A DNA stretch of 64,000 nt from the NCBI RefSeq assembly GCF_000166335.1, contig NC_014657.1:1966501-2030500 (forward strand), read 5' to 3'. The first letter of the stretch is position 1, and each line of letters opens with the position of its first letter. The DNA comes from Caldicellulosiruptor owensensis OL. Its GTDB lineage: Bacteria; Bacillota; Thermoanaerobacteria; Caldicellulosiruptorales; Caldicellulosiruptoraceae. Positions 43,341 through 52,712 of this stretch are shown here, in pieces. The notes under the pieces were generated by a model, which saw nothing but the letters and a program-made list of their open reading frames with translations, had not been told where the DNA came from and made no database searches. Position numbers and translations under genes: made by a program.

Positions 43341-44180
43341 TCACCATCCACAATCACATTCTTTGTAGTAGAAAAAGTAATCATTTATCCTTCTGACACA
43401 GAATTTATCAGAAAGCCTGCCAACAGACTCAGAATGCCCCAGAAAAAGATATCCTCCACAGTTTAAAATCTCATACATCCTATCAATAACCTTTTTTCTC
43501 TGTTCATCGCCAAAATAAATAAGAACATTCCGACAAAATATAAAATCAGATTTTGAAAAAATAAAATATTTCGAAAAATCTACTAAGTTGTGATATATGA
43601 ATTTTACATTCCTTCTAATTTCATCTCTAACTTTGAACTTTCCATCTTTTGTAATATCAAAATACACATTTAAGTATTGATGATGAACAAATCTTACATT
43701 TCTTAACTCATAAATACCTGTTTCTGCTATTTTCAATGCTTCTGTATCTATATCAGATGCAAAAATTTCAACATTAATATCCTCTTCCAAAAACTCATTT
43801 AGGATTATTGAAATGGTATATGCTTCATCACCTGTAGCACACCCTGCAACCCAGATTTTTATTCTATTCTCTCCTCTTTTTCTTTTAAACTCTACAACTT
43901 CAGGTAGTATTACCTCTGCAAAAGCTTTTAGCTGTTCAAATTCTCTGAAAAAATATGTCTCATTAACTGTTAAAAAATTTATAAATTCTTGAAAGACCTT
44001 TTCGTTCGTTGTGAGATTATAATAAAAATGATTTAAATCCTTTAGTTTACCCTCATTTATCTGCCTGTTCAATTTCTGTAATACCATGTTAATTTTTTGC
44101 TCGTTAAGCAATATTCCAGTTTTATCTAACACAAATTTCTTTATCCTGTCAATTGAAGCAGCATCAATATCCTGTTTCAT
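43341..44180 (-). CDS. cheR: Chemoreceptor methyltransferase CheR
   Basis: A 279-residue CheR. It has the N-terminal helical domain, then FLTVNETYFFREFEQL, the SAM-binding IKIWVAGCATGDEAYTISI, IFASDIDTEAL and FIFCRNVLIYFG. It methylates receptor glutamates using SAM. There is no TPR extension. Three bases separate it from the preceding cheX-like gene. Confidence 0.94.
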   Translation of the reverse strand: MKQDIDAASIDRIKKFVLDKTGILLNEQKINMVLQKLNRQINEGKLKDLNHFYYNLTTNEKVFQEFINFLTVNETYFFREFEQLKAFAEVILPEVVEFKRKRGENRIKIWVAGCATGDEAYTISIILNEFLEEDINVEIFASDIDTEALKIAETGIYELRNVRFVHHQYLNVYFDITKDGKFKVRDEIRRNVKFIYHNLVDFSKYFIFSKSDFIFCRNVLIYFGDEQRKKVIDRMYEILNCGGYLFLGHSESVGRLSDKFCVRRINDYFFYYKECDCGW

Positions 44181-44183
44181 ACA

Positions 44184-44657
44184 CTAATCTTTCCTCCAAA
44201 AACTAATGTTGATACCAATTGTTCCTTTTTCTGTTGCAAACTTTATATCAACAGATTCGTATCTTGTCATCATGACGTATACTCCACTGCCCATGACAAG
44301 TGTTGGTGGAGTTATGTCTACTTTTTCCCCTCCAAGTTCAGCAGACATATTGTTTGCAATATAAGCAGAGAGCATATTACCAAGTTCTAAGATGGTGCTT
44401 CTTGCCATAGGATCATCCAGAGTATTTAAAAACCCACCTGTCATTATGCTAACAAGTTCCTCTGCTATGGCTTCATTTAATCCAATTATCACATAACCAT
44501 TTATCTTCCCCAGAAATCCTATAGTAACATTTACAGGATAATCACTTTCGTTATTTTCCTTCTGCTGATAAAAAGAAAGCCTTATATCACTTATACCAAA
44601 CTGTTGAAGAATTGTAATTGTTGCATTTTTTACAGCTTCAATTATATTCTCATTCAC
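44184..44657 (-). CDS. cheX: CheX-like phosphatase domain protein (copy 1)
   Basis: A 157-residue CheC/CheX-fold protein. The segment STILELGNMLSAYIANNMS carries the E-x2-N catalytic pattern of CheY-P phosphatases, and PPTLVMGSGV is the following conserved strand. It probably removes phosphate from the CheY encoded two genes upstream. It is a diverged paralogue of the next gene; tight packing (3 bases) indicates one operon. Confidence 0.8.
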   Translation of the reverse strand: MNENIIEAVKNATITILQQFGISDIRLSFYQQKENNESDYPVNVTIGFLGKINGYVIIGLNEAIAEELVSIMTGGFLNTLDDPMARSTILELGNMLSAYIANNMSAELGGEKVDITPPTLVMGSGVYVMMTRYESVDIKFATEKGTIGINISFWRKD

Positions 44658-44660
44658 CTT

Positions 44661-45128
44661 TTACATTCCCCTTTCAAAACCAACCTCTATAAACATCTTT
44701 CCCAACTCAAATATATATTCTATTTTTTTCCTCTGAATTTTTGGTGATACCACAAGCATATTTTCGCCCAGAAAAATTGAAGGCGGAGTTGGACGCAACG
44801 CGGTACTGAATGTATTTTTACACTCTACCAGCGTATTTCCAACAATCATGTTAAACATCTCATACGACACCTCAAGCATATCATTATTCGTCACAACATC
44901 CTCGTTATAAATCATCCTTACAAGATGCGCACATAAATTAAAATCAATACCAATTATAACTCTTCCTTTTAAATCTCCTATTGTACCCAGAACACCAACA
45001 ATGCCTGAATACCAAAATTCATCTAACTCGGGAATAGATTCCTCTGTTCCCTTTACTTCTATATTAAAATTTTCAGATAATATATTTCTTGCAACACTAT
45101 CAGCAATCTTCAATACCTCATCTATCAC
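44661..45128 (-). CDS. CheX-like protein (copy 2)
   Basis: A 155-residue CheX-type protein. LEVSYEMFNMIVGNTLVECK keeps an ExxN-like helix (E-M-F-N) with the following VGN. PPSIFLGENMLVVSP matches the conserved strand of copy 1. It could be a second phosphatase or a heterodimer partner. Located 2 bases after cheY. Confidence 0.75.
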   Translation of the reverse strand: MIDEVLKIADSVARNILSENFNIEVKGTEESIPELDEFWYSGIVGVLGTIGDLKGRVIIGIDFNLCAHLVRMIYNEDVVTNNDMLEVSYEMFNMIVGNTLVECKNTFSTALRPTPPSIFLGENMLVVSPKIQRKKIEYIFELGKMFIEVGFERGM

Positions 45129-45130
45129 TT

Positions 45131-45496
45131 TTACTGCCCTCCAAATGCCATATTTATAGCATTTTGTATGTCTTCGCCTTTGAAAGGCTTTTTAATTATG
45201 GTCACAACATTTGATGTATCACTTAAATTCAAAAGCTCCTTATCCCCTATCGCAGTCAAAAATACAACTTTGCATGACTTATCTTTTTCGCATATCTTGT
45301 TATATGCCGCATCACCTTCTAATACTGGCATTGTAACATCCATGAAAATAAGGTCTGGTTTGAGTTCAAAATATTTCTCCACAGCTTCCTGCCCGTTTGT
45401 TGCACAGTAACAAACCTCATGCCCCAGCTTTTCTATTTCTTTTTTTAAAAGTTTGTGAATCATTGGGGAATCGTCTACTATCATAATCCTTTTCAT
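45131..45496 (-). CDS. cheY: CheY-type response regulator
   Basis: A 121-residue single receiver domain. Acid pocket in IMIVDDSPMIHKLL, phosphoacceptor Asp in PDLIFMDVTMPVL, switch Thr in VVFLTAIGD and Lys in TIIKKPFKG. There is no output domain, so it acts by protein contact. It is encoded between cheB and two CheX-like genes. Confidence 0.93.
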   Translation of the reverse strand: MKRIMIVDDSPMIHKLLKKEIEKLGHEVCYCATNGQEAVEKYFELKPDLIFMDVTMPVLEGDAAYNKICEKDKSCKVVFLTAIGDKELLNLSDTSNVVTIIKKPFKGEDIQNAINMAFGGQ

Positions 45497-45517
45497 AAAT
45501 TTATCAGCCCCCTTACT

Positions 45518-46582
45518 TTATTCTTGCTCAACAAGTTCAACAAGTTTTTCTGCAATCTTATAAGACGGAAGTACATAATCAGCTCCACCACGCAAAATTG
45601 CTTCCTTCGGCATCCCAAAAACTATCGCAGTCTCTTCTGATTCTGCAATTGTAATGCCGCCTCTCTGTCTGATTTTTACCATTGCATCAGCTCCATCATC
45701 ACCCATACCTGTCATCAGAACTCCAATCGTATTCTCACCAAACTTTTCCAATACAGACATCATACATACATCAACAGATGGCATAAATCTATGCTCAGGT
45801 TTTTGTGTAAGTCTTATCCTCAAATTCTCAACATTGTTTCCATATAAAGTAAGATGATATCCACCTTTGCCAACATAACATTTTGACTTTTCTACTTTCA
45901 TTCCTGCAGAAGCTTCAACCACTTCAATCTGGCAGTTCTCGTTTAGTCTTTTTGCATACTGAGCAGTAAAAGTAGGCGGCATATGTTGAATTAAAAACAC
46001 ACAAGCATTCAAATCTGCAGGAAGAGAAGGTAAAACATCCATGATTGTTTTCGGTCCGCCTGTAGAAATACCTATAACAATAGCTTTAAAAGATTTTTGG
46101 CCATTTTGCTTAGCTAAATCCTGCTCTTTTTTGCTTACCTTGGCAGTAAATTTTCGAGCGGTATCTTTTTCCGTAACAAACTTGCGTGAAGATGTTGCAG
46201 CAGCTTTGACCTTTTCGATAATATCCTCTTTCACCCTGTCTATATCAAGAGAGATGGTCCCACCCGGTTTGGGAACAAAATCAAATGCTCCCATCTCAAG
46301 AGCTTTCAAAGTAATTTCTGCACCTTCCTGGGTGAGAGAGGACACCATCACAACAGGCGCAATCTTTTTCTGCATCAAAATCTTCAAAGCAGTAAGCCCA
46401 TCCATCCTCGGCATGTTAATGTCAAGAGTGATTACATCAGGCATATACTCCTCAGCTTTCCTGATGGCGTCCTCTCCATCTCTTGCAGTTGCAACAACTT
46501 TAATATTCGGGTCACTTTCCAAAATCTCTGTGAGTTTTTTGCGCATAAAAGCTGAATCATCAACAACAAGTACCTTTATCAT
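45518..46582 (-). CDS. cheB: Chemotaxis methylesterase/deamidase CheB
   Basis: A 354-residue CheB. Receiver domain with DDSAFMRKKL and phosphoacceptor Asp in DVITLDINMPRMDGL. The esterase domain has catalytic Ser in GISTGGPKTIMD, His in LIQHMPPTFT and Asp in TGMGDDGADAM. It demethylates receptors when phosphorylated by CheA. Confidence 0.96.
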   Translation of the reverse strand: MIKVLVVDDSAFMRKKLTEILESDPNIKVVATARDGEDAIRKAEEYMPDVITLDINMPRMDGLTALKILMQKKIAPVVMVSSLTQEGAEITLKALEMGAFDFVPKPGGTISLDIDRVKEDIIEKVKAAATSSRKFVTEKDTARKFTAKVSKKEQDLAKQNGQKSFKAIVIGISTGGPKTIMDVLPSLPADLNACVFLIQHMPPTFTAQYAKRLNENCQIEVVEASAGMKVEKSKCYVGKGGYHLTLYGNNVENLRIRLTQKPEHRFMPSVDVCMMSVLEKFGENTIGVLMTGMGDDGADAMVKIRQRGGITIAESEETAIVFGMPKEAILRGGADYVLPSYKIAEKLVELVEQE

Positions 46583-46615
46583 GAAAAATTCTTTCTCCTC
46601 GCTCTGTTAAAATAT

Positions 46616-48052
46616 TTATTCTTCTAAAATTATATCAGGATCAATTTGAATAATTAAATCATCGTTTTGTTTTATTACAGCCTTTATATACTTTATGTCA
46701 AGGCTGCTGAGTTTTTCCTGCATATACTCATCTTCAAAAGTCTGCTCAACCTCAACAACATTTTCAGCAGATACCTTTGATACACTCAAAACTTTCTTTG
46801 CCAGAATTCCAAATTTTTCTCCCCTTAGTTCCACAATTATAACCCTTGAAGAGTCATTGAGTTGTGTCTCTTCACCATACAAAAGTGAACAAAGGTCAAT
46901 TATAGCTATAACATCTCCGCGTAGATTTGCAATTCCTCTCAAATACATTTTTTCATTTGGCACTTTGATAATACTGGGTATTCGGTTTATCTCTTTTACT
47001 TTTTGAATGTCTATTGCAAACTTTTGATTGTTTAACTCAAACAACACAACCTGCTTTTCATCTCCAGTCTTGATCATTTCCACAGCCTCTTCTTTCTGAT
47101 TTTTTATCTCTTCATAAATAGCATTACTGACCTTTTCAAAAAGCTTTTCGATATTCAATATAATATACATTTTATCATCTGACTTTATTGTACCAGAAAA
47201 AATATTTTCAAAGTTTGCAACAGTTGGCAGTAATTTTATTTCTTCTTCATTCGCAGAAATTACTGATAAAATCCTGTCTACTACAAATCCAAATTTGATT
47301 CCTGAGCTATTAGCAATTACAATTTTTGTTTCGTCATCAATTTCCTTGTTGTTTGCTTTTAGAAGTTTTTGAATATTTATTATGGGAATAATTTCATTTC
47401 TTAAATTTATAATACCCAGTATATCGTCGCTTTCAGATGGAACTGCTGAATAATCAGAAAATCTTATGATCTCTTGAATATTAGCAATATTGAGTGCATA
47501 ATTCTGATCATCAATTTGAGCTAAGATATATCTTTCTTGCTTAGATACTTTTTGTTCATTCTCGTCCATCTTTGAAATGGCTGATTCTATATTAATCTTT
47601 TGAAAAACAGAAAGTGCAAGGCTCTCTTCAACAATTTTATCACTGTCTATAAATGTAATTAGCTTATCCCCTTCTTTCTGCTTTATAACAGCTTTTACTT
47701 CTTCAAGGGTTGTAATCTTGCACTCATTCATCTGTGCCTGCTCTATACTGCTAATATTTAAAACCTTGTCAACCAGAACACCAAGCTTAAATCCATTTTT
47801 TTCTATAATAATTATCCTTGCATCTTCACTTTTGATATAACTTTCTAACTTATACTTTTCTCTTAAATTTAAAACAGGAATAACCTCACCTCTTAAATTT
47901 ATAAGCCCTGCTACATGACTTTTGGCAAGTGGAACCGGAGTGATAGATGGAACTTTTATAATTTCTTTTATATTATCAAGACTAAATGCAAAATTCTGCT
48001 TGCCTATTTGAAAGATTATAACATTCAAATCAAGCGTTCCTATCTTGCTCAT
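46616..48052 (-). CDS. Adaptor with three tandem CheW domains
   Basis: A 478-residue protein built of three CheW domains. Repeat starts: VIIFQIGKQNFAFSLDNIKE (about 9), YILAQIDDQNYALNIANIQE (about 175) and VVLFELNNQKFAIDIQKVKE (about 330). Each holds the glycine-rich core (AGLINLRGEVIPVLNL, LGIINLRNEIIPIINI, RGIANLRGDVIAIIDL). There is no receiver domain, so it is not CheV. It would link receptor and CheA, possibly bridging several partners at once. No single-domain CheW is encoded in the cluster. Confidence 0.88.
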   Translation of the reverse strand: MSKIGTLDLNVIIFQIGKQNFAFSLDNIKEIIKVPSITPVPLAKSHVAGLINLRGEVIPVLNLREKYKLESYIKSEDARIIIIEKNGFKLGVLVDKVLNISSIEQAQMNECKITTLEEVKAVIKQKEGDKLITFIDSDKIVEESLALSVFQKINIESAISKMDENEQKVSKQERYILAQIDDQNYALNIANIQEIIRFSDYSAVPSESDDILGIINLRNEIIPIINIQKLLKANNKEIDDETKIVIANSSGIKFGFVVDRILSVISANEEEIKLLPTVANFENIFSGTIKSDDKMYIILNIEKLFEKVSNAIYEEIKNQKEEAVEMIKTGDEKQVVLFELNNQKFAIDIQKVKEINRIPSIIKVPNEKMYLRGIANLRGDVIAIIDLCSLLYGEETQLNDSSRVIIVELRGEKFGILAKKVLSVSKVSAENVVEVEQTFEDEYMQEKLSSLDIKYIKAVIKQNDDLIIQIDPDIILEE

Positions 48053-48070
48053 CTTTTATCATCCCTTTCG

Positions 48071-49966
48071 CTACATGGCTAATATTTCTTCGGCCAAGCT
48101 TGCAACATCTTGTATAGCCGAAAGTAGCTCATCTGCTCCAAGTCTTTGTTCATTCACAGCTCTTGTTGCCTCTTCAAGTGATGCAAGGTTTTCTTGAGCT
48201 GCAGCCGATATATTTTCTATTCCCTTTGTAAGCTGCTCTAAAGCAGATTGAATCTGTAATATCTCCATGTTTATAGCGTTTGTTGCCTGTTTCATGTCTC
48301 TTATCATATCCTTTGTTTGGTTTAAAACTTCTATGTCTCGCTTTGACCTGTCTACCATGTTTGAGGTCGAAAGGGTTAAATTCTCTATATCTCCTGTAAA
48401 TCTTAAAACCTTTCTCTGAGTATTCTTTACAATATCTTTCATCTTCTGAGCATTTTCAGAAGATTCATATGCCAGGTTTCTTACATCGTTAGCAACAACA
48501 GAAAATCCTCTTCCATACTCACCTGCTCTTGCCGCTTCAATTGAACCGTTTACTGAAAGCATATTGGTCTGAACAGTCACAAGAGATATCTGTTCTATGA
48601 GTTTTTCTAAATCAGCAATATAACTATCCAAACTCTCAACAAACTGTAATACTTTACTATTTGACTCCAGGACTTTAGATAAGTCAGATATGAGACTAAC
48701 AGTTTTCTCAATCACATCATTCATCTGGTCATTGAATGTATTGATAATGTCATTTAACTCATTTGAAAGATCTCTATTTTTCCTTGATTCAGCAACTATC
48801 TCGCTTATGTTGTTTTTGGCAAGGTTAGCATTTTCAACCTGGATTTTTGAACCTGTCTCAACCTGAGAAAATGCCTCTGCTATCTGAGTTAAAGACTGAG
48901 AAATCTCCTCAACTGCAGATGAAAGTTCATCAGAAGATGCTGAAATTTTTGTTGCATCTTTTTCTACAGCAGTTGAAACTCTCATCTCTTCTGCCAACTG
49001 GTTCAAATTTTCTGTCTTCTCACTTGCAATCTTATAGGCTTTAACCTGTTCGTTTACTGTCTGGCTAATTTCTTCAATTGCCGCTCCTATCTGTTCTGAC
49101 GCAGACGCAATGCTTGTCATAAGTTTTAAAAACTCGTCCATAGAATTTGAAGTCCTCTGGGAAGATTTTTGTATTTCATTTGCACTTGCTAAAACCTTTT
49201 CAAAAATCTTTGTTGTTTGCGAAAGCTTTGAAAGAACTTCTTCACCAACTGCCGCTTTTGCATTTTCATACTCGACAGACTCTTTTATCTCTTTATCAAT
49301 ATTCTTAATCTCCTCATTTATCTTGGCAACATTTTTTCTAACACCGTCTGTGAGTTTCTCGACTACTTCTGCCAAGTTCCTTATCTCATCTGCAACAACT
49401 GCAAAACCACGTCCATACTCGCCAGCCCTTGCAGCTTCAATTGCAGCATTTAAAGCTAAAAGATTTATCTGGTCAGCAATCTTGCCAACTGAAATTACAA
49501 TATCATTTATATCCCTTGCAGATTCATTTAGCTGTTTCATAAACTCACTTGCCTGAAGTTTTTTGTAGGCAGAAAGTTTTACTTCTTCAATTATCTCCTG
49601 AATTTTTCTTGCTGTATCCATAACAGAAATGTTCAACGTCTTTGCTTTGTCAACAAGGTCAATTGCGTTTTGAAATGCAGTATTTGCTGATTTTTTAATC
49701 TCATCTGTTGCAGTTTTTGACTCTTCAACAGAAGCTGCTGTCTCCTCTGCAGCAGCAGCAAGTTGTTCAACATTTTTATTGAGTTCTTCAACCGCTGCAG
49801 TTGACTCTTCAATCCCCGCCATAAGCTGAGCTGCTGCCGCTGCAAGCCTTTCTGAAAGCTGTTGCTGACGAAGAAGTACCTTTGTCTTTGCCTTTTCCTC
49901 AGCTTGCTTTTTGCTTTCAACTTTTTTTGTTGCAGTAAAGTCATTCTTTAAAAGTTTCTTTTCCAT
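48071..49966 (-). CDS. Soluble methyl-accepting chemotaxis protein with two signalling tips
   Basis: A 631-residue receptor with no transmembrane helix and no recognisable ligand domain. Two separate receptor hairpin tips are visible. The first, near residue 187, contains [19 protein letters not shown] and [17 protein letters not shown]. The second, near residue 488, contains [19 protein letters not shown] and [17 protein letters not shown]. The rest is Ala/Glu/Ser-rich coiled coil with Gln/Glu pairs suited for methylation. ATG 49966 follows GGGAGG. It leads the cluster, 18 bases before the triple-CheW gene. Confidence 0.87.
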   Translation of the reverse strand: MEKKLLKNDFTATKKVESKKQAEEKAKTKVLLRQQQLSERLAAAAAQLMAGIEESTAAVEELNKNVEQLAAAAEETAASVEESKTATDEIKKSANTAFQNAIDLVDKAKTLNISVMDTARKIQEIIEEVKLSAYKKLQASEFMKQLNESARDINDIVISVGKIADQINLLALNAAIEAARAGEYGRGFAVVADEIRNLAEVVEKLTDGVRKNVAKINEEIKNIDKEIKESVEYENAKAAVGEEVLSKLSQTTKIFEKVLASANEIQKSSQRTSNSMDEFLKLMTSIASASEQIGAAIEEISQTVNEQVKAYKIASEKTENLNQLAEEMRVSTAVEKDATKISASSDELSSAVEEISQSLTQIAEAFSQVETGSKIQVENANLAKNNISEIVAESRKNRDLSNELNDIINTFNDQMNDVIEKTVSLISDLSKVLESNSKVLQFVESLDSYIADLEKLIEQISLVTVQTNMLSVNGSIEAARAGEYGRGFSVVANDVRNLAYESSENAQKMKDIVKNTQRKVLRFTGDIENLTLSTSNMVDRSKRDIEVLNQTKDMIRDMKQATNAINMEILQIQSALEQLTKGIENISAAAQENLASLEEATRAVNEQRLGADELLSAIQDVASLAEEILAM

Positions 49967-50109
49967 ATACAAACCTCCCTACCTACAAAAATTTTTGTTG
50001 ACATTTTATTTAAAATTGTTTCTACCTCTAAATATACCCTTTTCTTTAGCTACTGTAAACTTTTTTTTTGTTGTATAAATGTAATAATATGGTTTTGATT
50101 ATTTCAACA

Positions 50110-51819
50110 CTACATTTTCACACTTTTTATTTCTTCAACTCTCATCGGTTTTGAAAAATAGTAACCCTGAAACTGGTCGCAGCCAAGTGCCTTTAAAATC
50201 TCATACTGCTCTTTTCTCTCAACACCCTCTGCAATTGTTTTCAATCTCATCTCTTTTGCCATATTAATGATGCTTTTTACAATGATATATTCATTGCTAA
50301 ACAACTCTATCTTGTCAACAAATTTCTTGTCAATCTTGAGTGCATAGATTGGAAGTTGCAAAAGAAGTTCAAGCGAAGAATAACCTGTACCAAAATCATC
50401 AATAGAAATTTTTATTCCTTTTTTATTCAAACTATCAAATACTTGTCTTGATAGCTCAAGATTATTTAAAATTACCCTTTCTGTTACCTCTATCTCTATA
50501 TCTTCAGGTGCAATGTTGTGTTTCTTCAAGTGTTCATTTAAAACTCCTATCATATTATACATAGCAAATTCTTTGCCAGACAAATTTATAGCAACCGATA
50601 CGTTTTTGAAAGCATTTTCTTTTATAAATTTTATATCTTTGCATACAATGTCAAGTACAAGCCTGTTTAAGTCATACACAAGCCCGCTCTCTTCTGCAAT
50701 TTGAATAAACTTGTCTGGAGTCAAAATTCCTTTTTGGGAGTTCCATCTCAGAAGTGCCTCAAAACCCACTACCGTGCTACCATCAGAAGATATTTTTGGT
50801 TGATATACCAAAAAGAACTGTTTTTTCTGAATACCTCTTGAAATTTCAGACTCTATCTCAACTCTCTTTAAAATCTCTTCTGACATTGACTTAGAATAAA
50901 ATTCATAAAGGCTTTTTCCTATATCACTACCACGCTTTTTTGCTGTAGTCAAGGCAATCTCTGCATTTTTTAAAAGCACATCTTCAAGTTCTCCATCCTG
51001 TGGATAACCTGAAATACCAATATTTATATTTGCATATAACCGTTTTCCCATTACATTCCAGGGTCTTGAAAACCTTTCTATTAGATTCTCTGCTATCCTC
51101 GCCACAGAACCTTTATGAACACTTGTTGTCAGTATCACAAACTCGTCTCCACCAAATCTAGAAAAAGTCCAATCTCTTGGCAAAAGCTTTTTTATCTCCA
51201 ATGCTATTGATTTTAAAAACTCATCTCCTACAGTGTGCCCAAACAGTTCATTGATATAGCTAAAATTACTAACTTCAATAAACATTAACCAAAATATACC
51301 ACCAGAGTTCTTGCTTCCTTTCAACCTTTCATTTAATATCTCTCTTAAATAGTTTCTATTGGGAAGTCCTGTCACATCATCATAATATGCAATAAGTTCT
51401 ACGTACCTACTCAATCTCAAATCGCACGCAACATGTGGAGTTACATCTTCAAATGTTCCAGCTATTTTCAAAGGCTTTTCTTTTTCACATAAAATAGTAG
51501 CACAAATAAAAATCCACCTGTTATCTTTGAGTTTTACCCTTAATGAAAAACCATTTTGTCTGCTCTGTATACTTTCCCCCGCAACTTTTAAGAGATAGTC
51601 AAACTCATTCTCAGCCATAATTTTTTGAAGAAGGAAAGCTAAGTTGCTATTTGCTGCCGCAAGATATTCAGAACCGTCAGAAAGATAGAGCATCTTTTCT
51701 TTTATATCATATAACCAGAATCCTCTTTCTGATTTTGCTATTTTTTCTAATTGTTCAGGTGGAATTTGGGAAAAAGCTTTAAATTTGTTTATCCACAAAT
51801 CGATTGAAGATTCACTCAT
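50110..51819 (-). CDS. PAS-GGDEF-EAL cyclic-di-GMP turnover protein
   Basis: A 569-residue cytoplasmic protein. A PAS-like N-terminal domain (about 30-130) is followed by a GGDEF domain with intact RFGGDEF (near residue 223) but no RxxD inhibition site at the usual place. An EAL domain follows with GFEALLRW (near 354), NLSGKEF, IDDFGTGYSSLELL and KIDKKFVDKI. Both activities may be functional. It lies 143 bases upstream of the receptor gene in the same direction, linking c-di-GMP to the chemosensory cluster. Confidence 0.9.
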   Translation of the reverse strand: MSESSIDLWINKFKAFSQIPPEQLEKIAKSERGFWLYDIKEKMLYLSDGSEYLAAANSNLAFLLQKIMAENEFDYLLKVAGESIQSRQNGFSLRVKLKDNRWIFICATILCEKEKPLKIAGTFEDVTPHVACDLRLSRYVELIAYYDDVTGLPNRNYLREILNERLKGSKNSGGIFWLMFIEVSNFSYINELFGHTVGDEFLKSIALEIKKLLPRDWTFSRFGGDEFVILTTSVHKGSVARIAENLIERFSRPWNVMGKRLYANINIGISGYPQDGELEDVLLKNAEIALTTAKKRGSDIGKSLYEFYSKSMSEEILKRVEIESEISRGIQKKQFFLVYQPKISSDGSTVVGFEALLRWNSQKGILTPDKFIQIAEESGLVYDLNRLVLDIVCKDIKFIKENAFKNVSVAINLSGKEFAMYNMIGVLNEHLKKHNIAPEDIEIEVTERVILNNLELSRQVFDSLNKKGIKISIDDFGTGYSSLELLLQLPIYALKIDKKFVDKIELFSNEYIIVKSIINMAKEMRLKTIAEGVERKEQYEILKALGCDQFQGYYFSKPMRVEEIKSVKM

Positions 51820-52112
51820 ACATCTTTTTCATCCTTTCTAAAATATTGATTTTTATCTCGTACATGTTTTTATTTTAATCTTTTTATATTTCCAGTTCAA
51901 TAGTATCTATTAGTCTACAAAAAATGAATTGAATCTCTTCAAAAAATTGTTCTTGATTTGATACACAGGTTAACTATAATTATTACTTATGTATACTTGA
52001 AGTCATATAGCAAAATTTTTGTAGGTGTCCGTCTAACAGGGCTTTTTAACCTGCTGTGGCTGTTATACTAACCTTGAACCATTAGATTGTTTGTGAAATG
52101 GGGGTTTGATAC
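51820..52112. other. Left flank of an ISLre2-type remnant
   Basis: No gene. The right half (about 51980-52112) leads directly into the truncated ISLre2 transposase and is probably the left end of that element; I could not define its terminal repeat without a second copy. Confidence 0.4.
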
Positions 52113-52637
52113 ATGAGCGAAATTAATGAGAAAGAAACAATCCTTGTGGAAAAGTTCAAAAAACTTTTGCAAGAGGCACCAGAAATGCTTGAGCACCAGA
52201 AAGATTTGGATAAGTTTGCTGAAGAGGTGAGCAAAACTCTCTATAACTTTCTTATTGAAATTCTCGTATATTCAATTGAAAAGCTTGACGACAAAATCAA
52301 GGAATCTGAAGAAGTAAAAGAAAACTGGAGAAATATCAAAAGAGACTATAGAACAATTCTAATGCCACATGCTGTTGTTGTTTACAAAAGGCGTTATTAC
52401 CAACACAAACAAACAGGAGAGTATGCATACCTTGTAGATAAATTTTTAGGAATTGATAGTTATCAGCGTCTCAGTCAGCATTACGAAGAAAAGATTATAA
52501 GCCTTTTTAAAGTCCATAAATCTTTTGCAGGTGTTTTGAAAGAACTTGCAAGGGCATCAAATTCAACTGAAATAAGTGCCCAGACAGTTAGAAATAAAAT
52601 TTCAAAGAAAAAAAAAGATGAGAAAAAACAAAACTGA
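52113..52637 (+). pseudogene. Truncated ISLre2-family (UPF0236) transposase
   Basis: A 174-residue fragment matching the N-terminal part of ISLre2/UPF0236 transposases (RDYRTILMPHAVVVYKRRYY, VDKFLGIDSYQRLSQHYEEK, ISAQTVRNKI). The family is normally about 450 residues; the catalytic C-terminal half is missing. The frame ends in an unrelated lysine-rich tail (SKKKKDEKKQN). No more of the element follows before the next gene at 52713. Confidence 0.8.
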
Positions 52638-52712
52638 TAGTCACTTTTTTTGAAGAGTGATATAATATTATATTAGGATTTCATCTTTTCAAAATCCTTG
52701 GAGGTGTAATAA

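Noticed and set aside
46041-46610. 189-codon open frame on the plus strand
   Set aside because: Shadow of cheB; no protein features of its own.
48071-49966. Two receptor genes joined by a sequencing error
   Set aside because: The frame is continuous, with uniform coiled-coil composition and no internal ribosome site or frameshift signature, so a genuine double-tip protein is simpler.
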